Shown piece after piece: positions 45,160-57,040 of a DNA stretch of 64,000 nt. How positions within the stretch are numbered: position 1 is the first letter of the stretch; each line of letters opens with the position of its first letter. Source of the stretch: Cryptomeria japonica (taxonomy: Eukaryota; Streptophyta; Pinopsida; Cupressales; Cupressaceae); NCBI RefSeq assembly GCF_030272615.1, contig NW_026729269.1:1-64000 (forward strand), written 5' to 3'. Below the pieces are notes generated by a model. The model was not told where the DNA came from and ran no database searches. It worked only from the letters and a program-made list of their open reading frames with translations. The position numbers were made by a program, and so were the translations under genes.

Positions 45160-46634
45160 ATGTTGCAAACACTGGGATCTTTGGTTAAGGATGTTGCTAT
45201 TAGTCTTGTGAATGTGCTTTGATGTTCCTTTGAATCAAGTTTCTCTTTGAGATTTGTGTTGGAAGAAGTGTCATTGGAATTTCAAAAATCTTAGATGTTT
45301 GTGCCTTGTGTTTTTCTCTAATCCCTTTTAGGAATCATAATTTTAAGCAAAGTGTGTATTCATTTCATATGCATGTCTTTAGAATAAGAGAAATGTCTAT
45401 ATGATCCTATCCGATCTTGCTTGCCTTGTAAATTTCTAGTGCTTACTTGAATGATAAAGGTTGTTCTCTTATATATAAATAATTATGTAGTAGAATGAGA
45501 AAAGAATGTGGGTATCGTCTTAACTAATGGTATGTTCATAAAATTAGTTTGTTATGTCGATCTTCCTACGGATAGCAAGATGAAGTGTTTTTATTATGCA
45601 TTTAGGAATAATTTAGTATAGATCATGATGTGAAATCGAAGAACTTGTATGTGATGCATCTATATATATAAAAGTAGCTTAATAATACCTTTTCCTTATT
45701 TTAATCTCCTATGTGTAACGTAAGAAAGTTAGTTAGTGATGTATGGGTACCCAATAGAACTGTCAGCTGTTTGTATATGTGTGATTCTGCATGTAAGAAA
45801 ATGTTGTTTGAGAAAATCATATATTTCAATAAATTTGAGATTTATAGTTGCTTTTGTAATAATTAGGAGACCATATGGAAAGTTGAAATTGCATATCATA
45901 AAAGGATGTAAGTAGTTGCGTCTGACATGACTAGGAAACTCAACTGATTATGCATAAATTTTGTATGTATTGATGGTGTGGTAGTATCCTTTCTTCCTCC
46001 TCTCTCTTTTGGGTAAACGTTTCAAATACTTAAGAGTTTGTGAAATAAAAGGGTCGAAATCATCATTGGTGGAATGAATTTGCATATATTAAAGAGAATT
46101 TTGGATGTAATAAATTTGCAATGAAGGTCGAAATTTAAGTATTGCATTCATGATCTCTGTTCTTTTAAAAAGGAAAAATTGATTAGATAGAATATCTCAC
46201 CATTTAAAAAAAAAAATTCACAAAACCAATAAGTTAAAAGACTAGATGATATAAATATGTGTATTGAAGTGAGGATTGATGCATTGAATATGTAGGAGTT
46301 GTAATAATACCATAGTGTATTTATTTGGTTTGGCAAGATAAAAGTTTTATCCTTGAGTAGGAGATGTGTGGCTTTGAAGAAATGTTTTTGATTGATTAGA
46401 TGGATAGATGAAGAAAGAATGTTACCTCCTTACCTTATTTGAATTTTAATAAAGTGCTTCCTTCACAAATGTTGGTGAGATAATTTATGATAAGTAGTCG
46501 TATGAATTTGTATTGGGTTTCTAAATGTCAATTTTCCTTGAAATGCTGAAAATACATAGTCTATGAATGATAACAATCAAGTAATGGTAGTCCAAGTGTG
46601 TTTGAATAGAATGGTGCATATGGGTCAGTTCAAG
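45160..46634 (+). other. LARD-like element interior, left part
   Basis: AT-rich, no gag or pol domain in any frame; only scattered short open frames. Likely leader and structural sequence. Confidence 0.55.
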
Positions 46635-47720
46635 AAGATGAGTCCACTTTTTGGCCAAAAAGTGGAAGTGTTTTCCCTGATTTTCAGATTTTGTCTCATT
46701 TGAGCTTAAATTTTGAAACACTTGGATATTGAATCTTGGAAAAAGACAGTAATATAAAAGATATCCCTCTAAGTGTACTTTCCAAATATGTAATTTATTT
46801 TAATACCCACATAATAAAAAATAACTTTTGGAATAGAGTTCTAAAAAACTATGTTTTAAAAATGCCTGTTTCAGGACCATACCATGCATGTGTACGACCC
46901 ACACTTTTTGACACAATTAAAATTATTTTATCAAACCGTTTTGGGAAATGGTTTGTAATTCACTAAAGATTGATGAGTATTTTTTTTTTTTTTTTTTTTT
47001 TTAATATTTTATTTTTAATGACCGTAATTATGTTTTTAAAAATTTGACGTGTACGGCCCACATAATTTGACGTAAACTGAACATTTTTAAATTTTATTTA
47101 TTGTTAAATAGAAAAGAATTTTGTGTAGATTGATGATATATAATTTTTTTTTCAAAATTCATTAAAATAAAAAAGTTATTAAATTAACAAAATTAGTTAA
47201 TATTTCAAGTTTATGGACCCGATTTAGTATAAATTAAATGAAAAATAGTTAAAATAATAAATTTTTAAATAAATTTACATATTTAGAATTTAGACAGTAC
47301 AATCTGAAATGGGTTTTAATTTCGTATAAAAATTCTCTAATTACAGGCACGTAAATTATTTCAGAAGATCATATTTGTGCTTTCATTCATGGAGATTTGA
47401 ATTTGCAGGTCCATGTCTTAGGTGTAGCCATCCAAGGCCTATCTCGGGCCTAATCCCGAGTCAAGTGGCGGGTTGTGGAATCAAATTCCACAGAATGGGC
47501 CCCTGTTTTCAAACAAGGGCGGCTTGAGGAAAAAAAAAGAAAAATACGATTTAGAAACGGGGGCCCATTTTTAAAAAAGCGGGCCCTCGTTTGTAAAAAG
47601 CGGGCCCCCATTTTAGAAGAAAACGGGGGCCCATTTATTTTTGATTCATGGCCCCGCTAGCTTTTGGCTCAGGAACCCGAAGCATAAACGGGCCCCTGTT
47701 TATAAGAGCGCATTTTCCAA
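46635..47720. mobile_element. Inverted solo terminus of the two-gene DNA transposon family
   Basis: Reverse complement of the layout at 5770-6745. The outer edge is a perfect palindrome formed by CCACTTTTTGG and its complement (46637-46670 region). It is followed by GTGGGTATTAAAATAAATT, GGTATGGTCCTGAAACAGGC and two GTGGG(T/C)CGTACAC phrases (all on the complement), then GGGCCC-type subterminal repeats. A long poly-T run at about 46981-47002 separates two sub-blocks. No gene is attached, so this is a truncated or non-autonomous derivative inserted in the LARD-like element. Identity to copy 1 is only about 65-70% by eye. Confidence 0.6.
47495..47705. repeat. Subterminal GGGCCC-type repeats
   Basis: Five or more copies of AAACGGGGGCCCATTTT-like motifs (for example near 47500, 47560, 47580, 47600, 47625 and 47690), matching the position of the GGGCGCC array in copy 1. 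Confidence 0.65.
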
Positions 47721-49674
47721 CGCGTGGACTTCCGCGAATTTGTGACTCATTACCTTGCACTTGCCCATATATCTATGAAATTTGTGTGACATTACATAAA
47801 AGAGGAAATTAAGTTTTTGCAAGTAGGGTTGTGTAATCCTTAATTTAGATAACTAGGAGTATATTAGGAGATTGCTATGGGTAAGAGGTGTGGATGTGAG
47901 TAGAAATTAATATTAAAATTTGGCTTAAGTAATGAAACTTATTTTCTTGATTAAATATATGATTGACTAAATTGCTTAATGATTTTATGAAGGACATTCT
48001 AATTTTTTATATGCTATTGGTTGCACATATAGAGAAATGATGTATGTTATAGCTTACTATCAAGTGATTAATCGAAGTTCTAACCTTTGTTTCTATTATA
48101 ACTTGGTTAATATGATCATGGTATAGATAAGATATCTTGAACACTAGTCATAGTATGAGTGTATTCCTTGTGCATGTATGAGTACATTAGTCAATTTATC
48201 ACTTCCTAGCATATGTTATCTTCCGTAAAGAATAAATGACTAAGACTTTCATAAAAGATTGCATTGTTTAAAAGATGATGTAAGGGATATGGATATGTGA
48301 ATAAAATAAAGGTCTTAAATATATGGCATGCCCTCTCTAACACATTCAAGGCAGTGTACCCTTGGATGTTGTGCAGCGGTTACTCCCTTTGGTGTGACTA
48401 ATGATGGTCACCTCGTGATGTGGGTTGGATGACTCGTTTATTTTTTCTTGAGTTAATTTGTGATTTGTGTGATGTATCATTGGGATTAATGTGTTTTTGA
48501 GATTTCTTTACTCTTGGGATGACCACTGAGTTCTTTCTTTTATTTTTGCCCTTGTGGTGGCACTTGTCACACTTAAATTTCTTGATTGATTTCACTGACA
48601 ACTTTTCTTCTCTAGTAATTTAATGAATTTATTTGAGGATGTTTCCTTTGACTTCTTCTTTTGTTGTCTATGATGGTCATTTTGAGTGTCGATGTATTGT
48701 GGGCCCTTATCTTGAGTCAAGTGTTGTCTCTATCATGTTCATTTTGAACCTCTGATAATGTGTGCAAGGGAGGACACAACAGAGAAGTGCACTAGACTAA
48801 GAAAACAATTAGATAATGTTGATATTAGCTAAGTAAATGAAAGGTGTTAATAAGATGAAATGTGTTGGTAATTTTTTGAATTTTATAGTAGATAGAAGTG
48901 CTTTGGAATTGTGAAGTCTGTAATTTATAGAGTAGTTAAATAAAGACCAGCAGTTGATTTCTTGCCTTCTTAATATTTAGTCTACATATCATGTATAAAT
49001 AATGGATTAAAGATGCTTTTGAATGATTTGATTGGATGAAGATTGCACCTAATGTTGTATCAAGAGTAGTGCAATGGAAGCATGGTGGAAATTAGGACAT
49101 TTGAATTCCATGAATCTTGATCTTTTAAGTAAATGGGTTGTTTATGTTTGGTTATAGTGCGATGCCTTGAATGTATTTGACATGAAGAGGCTTATTTATA
49201 AGAAATTTCCCCTCATTTAGGCTTATGATATTATTTCTTCAATAATATAATATGTGCATATGTGTAAGATATTGTGTAAAATGTATATCTCTCTCTTTAT
49301 TTGTGTGCAACTAGATGTTGAAGGAGTGTTACTATGAATATTGGTGTGAAATATAATGATTTCTGCTTATTGATGCTTAACTCAATGACTAAAATTATAG
49401 TTTTGTTTTGCAAAAGTGTGGTTAAAATGAAGTTCCCTTGAAAATATTTTAACAATTTAGTGTACATATCGCAATTAATAGGAGTTGGTGCTTCCTTTAC
49501 CTTCTGTGTAACGTGTTTATTTCAAATAATTGAAGCATAAGGAGGGAATTTTGTTGTCATTATCTTGCTTGAGCTAGAAAATACTATAATATGTTTATGT
49601 TAAAAGGAAGCTTTTAACTAATGTTTTCTAGTTGTCACCCTAACTCTTACGACTTCCAGGAGTAAGTCGAGTCT
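47721..49674 (+). other. LARD-like element interior, right part
   Basis: AT-rich, non-coding. Open frames are below 70 codons without recognisable domains. Confidence 0.5.
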
Positions 49675-49687
49675 AAGCGGAGGAGGA
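49675..49687 (+). other. Polypurine tract of LARD-like element
   Basis: AAGCGGAGGAGGA immediately before the right LTR start TGTAGTGTCC. Confidence 0.65.
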
Positions 49688-52600
49688 TGTAGTGTCCACC
49701 CTTGACTTGACTTGTTTTGATTAGAGTTGACTTTTATTTCATGCGTGATAGACTTATCTCGACTATTTATGATGGTTTGGATGATGATTATTCATGTGTT
49801 TTAGTTACGCATTGTGATGATAAAATTTTTTGGGCATATGCTATTTTGGATTATTTATACGATGTTGATACTATCATTATTGATCATGTGATTTGATGGA
49901 TACTATATGCTTACTATGTGATACATTATCGATAGATTATATTGATCATGGATTTGATGGTGATTATGATTAAGCTAACCCTATTTAATGATTACATTTG
50001 ATGAGATTATTATGAGATGTTTTTTACTATCTCTGTGATAGATACGATTCCACATCACTCATTGCAAGCAGGATGTGTCGACGCAACTCTCTATCGCTTG
50101 TCTGTTATGATATATATGTATATGTTGTATTATCGTTTTGTGGTTGTAGGACCTTGCAAGTACCAGACATCGACTCCACCTAGATTCACATGTCTGAGCA
50201 TGCCTTTAATTCCACTGGCTTATGTGGTTTGGATATGACATGAGTTCCCTTCACTTACTCTAGGTCTAAGATGTGCACCAAGTGTCGTAGCGTCTTGGCA
50301 TAATTCGCCACGTCAGTTGGTGAGTTTGATCTTTTCAGTATTGTGAGTATGTTTAGACACAGTTGATTTATTTGATTATGTTTAGATTAATTATGTGATC
50401 CTTGATGTGTGGTTTTATAATTAATAATGCTTATTTTAATGCATTAAATTTATTGGCTTTGAGTATTTAATTATTTGATATTTGATGGTTATTTATTTTG
50501 TGTGATTTTAATATTTATTTGGTATTTATTGTTTAATCTTCATTAAGGTTTGATCATTCATTTAATATTTAATTATTTAATTAATTATTTATTTATTCAT
50601 TTAATGTTTATGGTTTAATTACTTTTTTGGTATTTAATGTTTATTTATTTATTTATTATTGATTTATTGTTTAATTGGCATATATTTATTTATTGTTTAT
50701 TATTTAATAGTGCTTTTATATTTTAATGTTGGTTAATATTTATTTGTGGCTTTTAATTTATTTATTGAGCCTTGGTTATTTTATATTTATTTATTTAGTC
50801 AGCTTTTATTTTATTAGCCTTGGCAACATATATTTAATTATTTAATTGGTTTTATTTTAAATGGTCAGATTAGATATTTAATAGGGCATGGTCATTATTG
50901 TTTGTGCATTGGTAATCAATACTTTATAATATCTTATTACATTTCTCTTGTTACTTGGTAAATAATATTTTATATAATTTTAGCTATTTCTCTTATTACA
51001 AGAGTAAACGAGTTTATTATATTCCCCACCTACCGTTAAATGCTATTGGCTTGATTATTTATGAGATAATAATTAATTAATTAATTAATTAATTTATAGC
51101 TTATGTTTATTTAATAATTTGACTTTCATTTCCTAAGTGGGGTGTATGAACACATTCTGCAAACATTTTTCCTTTGGCTTTGGATTTACACTTAGATTTT
51201 GGCTAGAGCTTGGTCGGATTTTGGCTTGTCTTTGTGGGGATCTCTTCTACAACTACATTCCATCACTTCTGGTTGCAGGTTGGAGCTTGAGCCTTTGTAT
51301 TATTTTTATTTTAATGGCTTCCCTGTATGCTTTGTGTCTACACATTGTTTGTGGGAGATGGGTTGAAAATAATATTTATTCAATGGGTATAATATAGTTT
51401 TGGAAATAAATATTTGGGGAGAAACTTTATGTTATATGGTGTTTTTGTATAGTTGCTTCCGAAAAGTATATTTTTGGTTTCCTTAGAATGTTCCTTACGG
51501 CTCTGTATGCTTTCTGAGAAATATTTCTCTCTTTGAGAACTTATTTGGTTGTTGGGATGCTTTTATTGGGCAAGAGGCTCATTTTGTTATATTTGATGTT
51601 GTTGTATCCTTGCGTATGTTGTAATAGTATGTGTGGATGTTCTTGGTTGCATATGTATGTTATATTTTCATGTTTTATTATGGTTTAGAGCCTCTTGTGA
51701 TTTATTGTTGGGCCATATCAGGGGGAGTGGGCTTCCTTGTGATGAATAGAGTCACAAGAGATAAGCTTGCATGCGGTTCCTTGTAAAGATGCATGAAAAC
51801 TAGACCTCAGGCCACATTGGAGTTTACCATGATTCATAAATAAGTGATAACCTAATAATTGATGGGTTGGGTAGATACATTCATTAATAAGATAATAAAT
51901 TGATTTGAGCCTCATGACTTAGTCCTGCAGAGCATGTTTTAGGATAAGCATGAGAAGGTCGTGAAGACAATAAGCTAATCTCCCTTAGTCTCTCATATGT
52001 TGCGATGGCTCCACGTGTCCCTCTTGATGATTTAAGATTACGCCTTGTTGGAAGCATTAATGTCTTGTTAAGTTGTGTGCTTTTGGGAGTTTATTCTTGT
52101 AGTAATGTATGGGTTCTTGTAGTAATGTCCTTGTGCAGTTAGTTTCTTTGGTTAGGGTGCCAATTTAGGTTTAGTGTGTGTGTTGGGACCTTGTGTCGTC
52201 TCCTCGCACGGGGGGTGGTTCCTTTGGTTCGACATTGTCGGGTGGTTTATGCTTTTAAGCCATTTGGACGTTCTCTTGGATTCTTCATGCGTGGACGTGT
52301 ATTCTTCTTCATGATGATTATGGATGTACCTCGTAGAAGATTTATGTAATGAATATAATGGAGTTCATGTAATGTAATGTGATCTTTTGTACCTTGAAAG
52401 AGAACTGGAGTTGAATTATGGTTTAATTGTACTATTTTATGGAATGTTTAGGATGTATAATAGAATGTAAAATAAAATTGGGATTAAAAGGTATTGAGGC
52501 CTTAGAATATAGCTAATAGGAAATGGATTGATTTGCATAGTAATGGAATGTATATCCTGCTAGATGAATAGTAAATGACTTTTATATGATGAATGCCATG

Positions 52601-53346
52601 CACTTGTATTGAAAGTAATGGATTTATAATGTTATATGTTTGTAAGTTAATAAATGAACTCTATGATTGAAGGATTAGTGTGATGTTGTGCTTGCTCATG
52701 CTTAAGTAAAGAAATAAGGAAATATAGTTTATACATTATGAGTAGATAATCAATAGATGGAATGAGATCATATTAGTACTAAATGTGATTGAAGTGAGTT
52801 TAGATGGACTATACTCATGCAATAGGATTGCATTGTCATGGAAAATGATAAAGAGCATGTAGATAGGGAATGATGGGTTAAAACATATTTGGTTTTGGTG
52901 CATAAAATGAATGTAGGATTAAGGGGCTCTCTTGCATTTTTAAAAGAATAAATGTAATATCCTAGTAGAATGATAGAACATTATGCATATCATGATGGAT
53001 AGATAATCTAGTAGGTTTCATATCTCATGATTAGGAAATTAAATATGATGCATTAATTAAAGATGGAATATGTTTGTCGTGTGAGTGGGATGTCATTATG
53101 GAAGTTAAATTAAGTAATTACGTTGAAGTACCCTAGGGAAATATTAATGGTGTTATGTTATTTCTGCTTGCGTTGATTAATGAAATGTGTAATGAAGTAT
53201 GTTCATAATGGGAAAATGGTTAATGAATGTAGTTAGATGGAGATGTTATGTGTTACATTAGTTGTTATTAGATGTTAATTTTATTTTTTATCTCCATTAG
53301 TATGTTATATGTTTAGTTTCTCTAAGGTGTTTTGGCGGGCATTACA
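49688..53346 (+). repeat. Right LTR (3659 bp) of LARD-like element
   Basis: Uninterrupted LTR, TGTAGTGTCC...CATTACA. It aligns with the left LTR around the nested insertions and has deletions relative to it, including about 640 bp at 51562 and shorter losses near 52020 and 52375. Very AT-rich in 50350-51130, the part the left LTR has lost. Confidence 0.85.
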
Positions 53347-54505
53347 GGACACACAAAGAACTTTTAAAAACAAAGAAAGAAATTGCATACATTTATTTAT
53401 AACATAACATTCTACCACTATTTGTGAAAATTGCAAACAACCGTGAACAAACACGACGCCAAGAACTTACCTTTCAGAGAGATATGCTAACAAAAAATTT
53501 CACTTCCTCAATACCTTGCTTCACTATGGTCAAAGGCCAACTTTAAATAGGCTATGGAGGTGGTTAATTTACAAATAGATGCATTCACTTTGCCACCTAA
53601 TTTCATTAATAATCTTACCAGCTACATCATTGTTCCAAGGGTTAAGCCTACCCCTTGATCACAATTGCAAGCATATCACTCCACTCTGTGAAATCTATAA
53701 TGGAATGATAAATTAGCCCAGGCAATCGAAAAAGAAGGAAACGTAATTTGTTGTTTCTGCTTTAATGGATTTGGAAGGGAAAATCATGTTGGAAGGGTTG
53801 TTGAAGTATTAAATTTCGGTCAATGCCAATCATCCACTGGAACTTCCATTCAAGTCAATCATGCATTGTTATCCTCTGCATTGTATTAACTATAAAAGGG
53901 GAGCCGAGAAAGCATATTGGGCAAGGGAGTTGTATTGACATGGCTAGAAAGAGAAAGATGGCATTCAAGCTCAAGCTCTCTGGTATGCTTGCGACTATTA
54001 TGCTTTAATGGTGGGAATAGTAGTTGTTTGTTAGGTCAGAAACCTCAAGACACAAACAACATAACAAACGGATAAATTCAGAGGGTTCTGGTAAGATAAG
54101 ATATATTTGGGAAAAATCAAAGATCTCCTCCTTCTACATGCATAAAATCACATTATATCTAGTGTATAGTATGAGCAAACTGTTGTGTAATGCTGATAGT
54201 TGACCACCTTACAAACTTAATGGAATGCACGCCTCCAATTCATTGGTCAAAATCAAATGATGACAACACCAGTTCCTAAAAACAACCGTAACAAGACAGG
54301 CAAGGGTATTCTTGAAAACCAATTTGTAAAACTATTGTGAAAAAAGAATGGCGTCTGATTGTCGACGAATCCGGTGGCCATTGCCACCAAATATAGCCTA
54401 TCGACTAATTATAATCTAGATTTTGAGTGACCATAACACATAAATATTTGCATATAGATTATACTTTATCTTTTTAAATATTTCATTGAAATAAAGTATT
54501 GATGT
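53347..54505. other. Unannotated unique-looking DNA
   Basis: No gene or repeat recognised. Short open frames such as 53823-54008 lack supporting features. Confidence 0.4.
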
Positions 54506-54970
54506 AGAGTGCAAGGTTATTTTTCAAGGATTTTTTGACATCATTTACTATTTTTCTTGTCATCTCGAACATGTCATTATTTTTAGTAACAAATTTTGAT
54601 TTATTAAAAAGAGAGAGAAAACTCAAATAAAGTATAACAAATTTATAGTTTTGAGAAAAGTTGAAACTAAGGGCTATTCACTTATATAATTTTATGTTTT
54701 ATGATATTATTTGACCCAAATTGTGGGGTCCAAAGTGGTAAGTTTTAGCTTGTTAAGCATGTTGCAATGCAAACTCTGTTGAATGGGAAGTAAATAAAAT
54801 CGTTCTGAAAACCGTTGCACTAAGGAACGAGAACGACAACGAAACTGATATATTTGAAAACGGACAACAACAATGTCAGTAATAACATACATTAAATGAT
54901 GGGTTCTGATAGATACTTGTGGGTCCGACCACTTAATGTCTGCGCAACAGATTTCCTTTCTTTTAAATTT
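54506..54970. repeat. Dispersed repeat, second portion
   Basis: Matches about 6868-7375. Contains a short extra segment (TGTGGGTCCGACCAC near 54919) relative to the other copy. Confidence 0.65.
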
Positions 54971-55512
54971 TCACAGTAAATGTGCTAGCTGATATATATT
55001 TAATAAGCCAAGAGATATCCTTCTAGAGGGGCCTATTTTTTATGAATTTATCAACATTAAATTGCAATAGGTGCCTCGAGAAGTATATGCCTCAGCTTAT
55101 TCTATATATATTATTAAATATATATAAGCTAGTAGCAGTCGCAACATGAATTGGAAGACATGACATAAATTAATTTCAAATTATATATTGTTGTATATTT
55201 ATATGTTTTGGATTGGTACAATGTTAGATTTAGGATTCCATTTGGTTCTATACTAGATTTAGAATTATAGTTAGGATTGGAATCAAAATAGTAGGCCCAA
55301 TTCAATAAGGATTAGGGTTAATTCTGGTTTACTATTAGGATTAGGATTTGATATGAGGCCTAATTATATAAGGAATAGGGTTCATTTTGGTTTTCTATTA
55401 GGGTTAGGGTTAAGGGTTAAGTTTAGGATTATAGTTAAGGTTTACATTATTGTTATAGTTAGGTTAATGGTTAGGGTTTGGATTTAAATCATGGTTAGTG
55501 TTACAGTTAGTT
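54971..55512. repeat. AT-rich spacer then telomere-like G-rich tract
   Basis: 55200-55510 has irregular GGGTTA and GGATTAGGGTT repeats, the purest patch being TTAGGGTTAGGGTTAAGGG near 55398. Same class as 19090-19950. Confidence 0.55.
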
Positions 55513-55935
55513 TTAAGAAGCGATATGTTGGAATAGCCACTCAAGGATTTTCAAATTGAAGAACTAAAATAGAAGTGGCAAAAAATGAATGAAATTAATA
55601 TGGAAGCTTGGATTGGGCGAGTCACGTTGATTAATGAAGAACTGCAAATGAAGATGTGCGAATTCATAAGGAGTTGAATGATAAAAGTCTTTAGGTTTTT
55701 TTTCTTAGACTAGATGCTTTGCATGTGAAGATTTTATTTTAGCAGTGAGTTAACTGATGTTCAAACTTTAGACTTTATTTTATGGCAATTTTATTATTTT
55801 GGATTTAGTTAGGTTCTATCTTTAGACGCGATTCTAAGTTCAGCTGAAGTGTACATAGGATAGGAAATTTCCAGTTTTTAGGTAAGTTGATTGATGCAAG
55901 ATAAGATGCACTTCCCATTCTTAGCCATCTTTATC
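55513..55935 (+). pseudogene. Truncated pseudogene of the 27958-28805 gene
   Basis: Aligns with 28623 onward (AGAAGCGATATGTTGGAA), i.e. the last approximately 60 codons of exon 2, and then with about 190 bp of 3' UTR. It has in-frame stops (GGAATAGCC where the gene has GGAAGCCCC, and CTAAAATAGAAG) and a deletion near GATGTGCGAATTC. No promoter or exon 1. The copied 3' UTR suggests either a genomic duplication fragment or a 5'-truncated retrocopy; no poly-A tail or target duplication is clear. Confidence 0.75.
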
Positions 55936-56351
55936 TCATGTAAGACTGTCATTATCAAGTGCCAAGATGTCCAAGTAAATGACTAGAATGTGAAATCACA
56001 AAAAATAAAATACAAAATACGAGGGAATATTCTAGAAAATAATTGTGTGATCTATGAAGATGTATGAACCACCTTTTCAATGCCACATGAAGAATGAAAA
56101 AATATGCTCTCTATCAAAAGTTACAAGGCTTTAAATTTACATAGCTTGATTTAAGTTAAGAGGACAATAAATCACACTAGTGGCAGATTTAATAAAAATA
56201 AGAATCAAATATAGATCAATATTGGAATCACATTTTGTGGGTTGCGACTTTGAACAAGAAAATACCAATATAAAATTGAATATAAAAAACAAAAAGTTTA
56301 TTTTTTGTTTTAACTCCTCCAAGAGTAGAGAACCTACTATTTAATCAAGCT
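55936..56351. other. Unannotated AT-rich spacer
   Basis: No feature recognised with confidence. It may contain decayed continuation of the Copia gag fragment to the right. Confidence 0.35.
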
Positions 56352-56570
56352 TCAACTTAGTGTAGTACTACTAGTTGCGATCACTAAATCATCCAATGAT
56401 TCTAGCAAAGAACACAACAAAGTAGTACATTTATTGACAAGTTCATAGATATAACTTATGACTTTAATGAATTTAGTTAATTTAACCAAAAGAGAGTAGT
56501 TGAATCGAATCCTATCAAGTTGAAAATATAAAGTGGTAGCCTCATTGACGATAATGGTTAAATATTGCAA
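56352..56570 (-). pseudogene. Copia gag (UBN2-type) scrap
   Basis: The - strand reads FIKVISYIYELVNKCTTLLC and SLLESLDDLVIATSSTTLS. The pattern of a helix with ELVNK followed by LLxSLxxxxDDLVIAxSSTTL is that of plant Ty1/Copia Gag. Only about 70 residues remain, without zinc knuckle or pol. Confidence 0.4.
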
Positions 56571-57040
56571 GGGTACTAAATTGTAATTCCATGGAAGCTA
56601 CCTTCATTATCTAAATCAATGGAGTCATTTATTCATTATCTATTCTCTCTCTCTCTCTCATGATTATTTTTATGATTTTGATGGAACTTATACTAATTCA
56701 TCTTTAGATGTTAAAAAGTATTGTTTGAGTTGCATGGGCATTATGATGTTTTATTTTGTAGAATATTTTTTATACTTTGATTTAAGTGGATAATATTTTT
56801 TAAATGATGCTTATTATTACCCACCTATCAATAATATTATAGATTTATGTGAGTTTCCTTTTTTTATATTTAAGTTGCTAAACTGTATTTAATTATAAGA
56901 TTTTTTAGAAGGTGAAATGTAAATTAAATAGTTTGTAATTGTATATTTTCATGTTTGTAATTGTAATTGTAAATTTTCATGTTTGTAATTGTAATTATAA
57001 ATTTTCATGTTTGTATATATATGCAGATTATTTTCACATA
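56571..57040. other. Upstream region of ORF-A, transposon copy 2
   Basis: AT-rich, with a short CT run (about 56644-56660). Three tandem phrases ATTTTCATGTTTGTAATTGT lie at about 56946-57010, before an AG at 57026 that could end a 5' UTR intron. The left end of the transposon was not located: no GGGCGCC-type repeats are seen here. Confidence 0.35.

Larger units (their letters stand above)
33694..53346 (+). mobile_element. Large non-coding LTR retrotransposon (LARD-like) carrying nested insertions
   Basis: Left LTR: 33694-34264 plus 41768-45143. Right LTR: 49688-53346. Both begin TGTAGTGTCCACCCTTGA and end TTTTGGCGGGCATTACA. A primer-binding site TTTGGTATCAGAGCC follows the left LTR, and a purine run AAGCGGAGGAGGA precedes the right LTR. 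Flanking pentamers GGGCA and GGACA differ at one base, compatible with a mutated 5 bp target duplication. The 4.5 kb interior codes for no retroviral protein, so the element fits the large retrotransposon derivative class. The left LTR is split by a chromovirus and a LINE relic. Confidence 0.8.
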
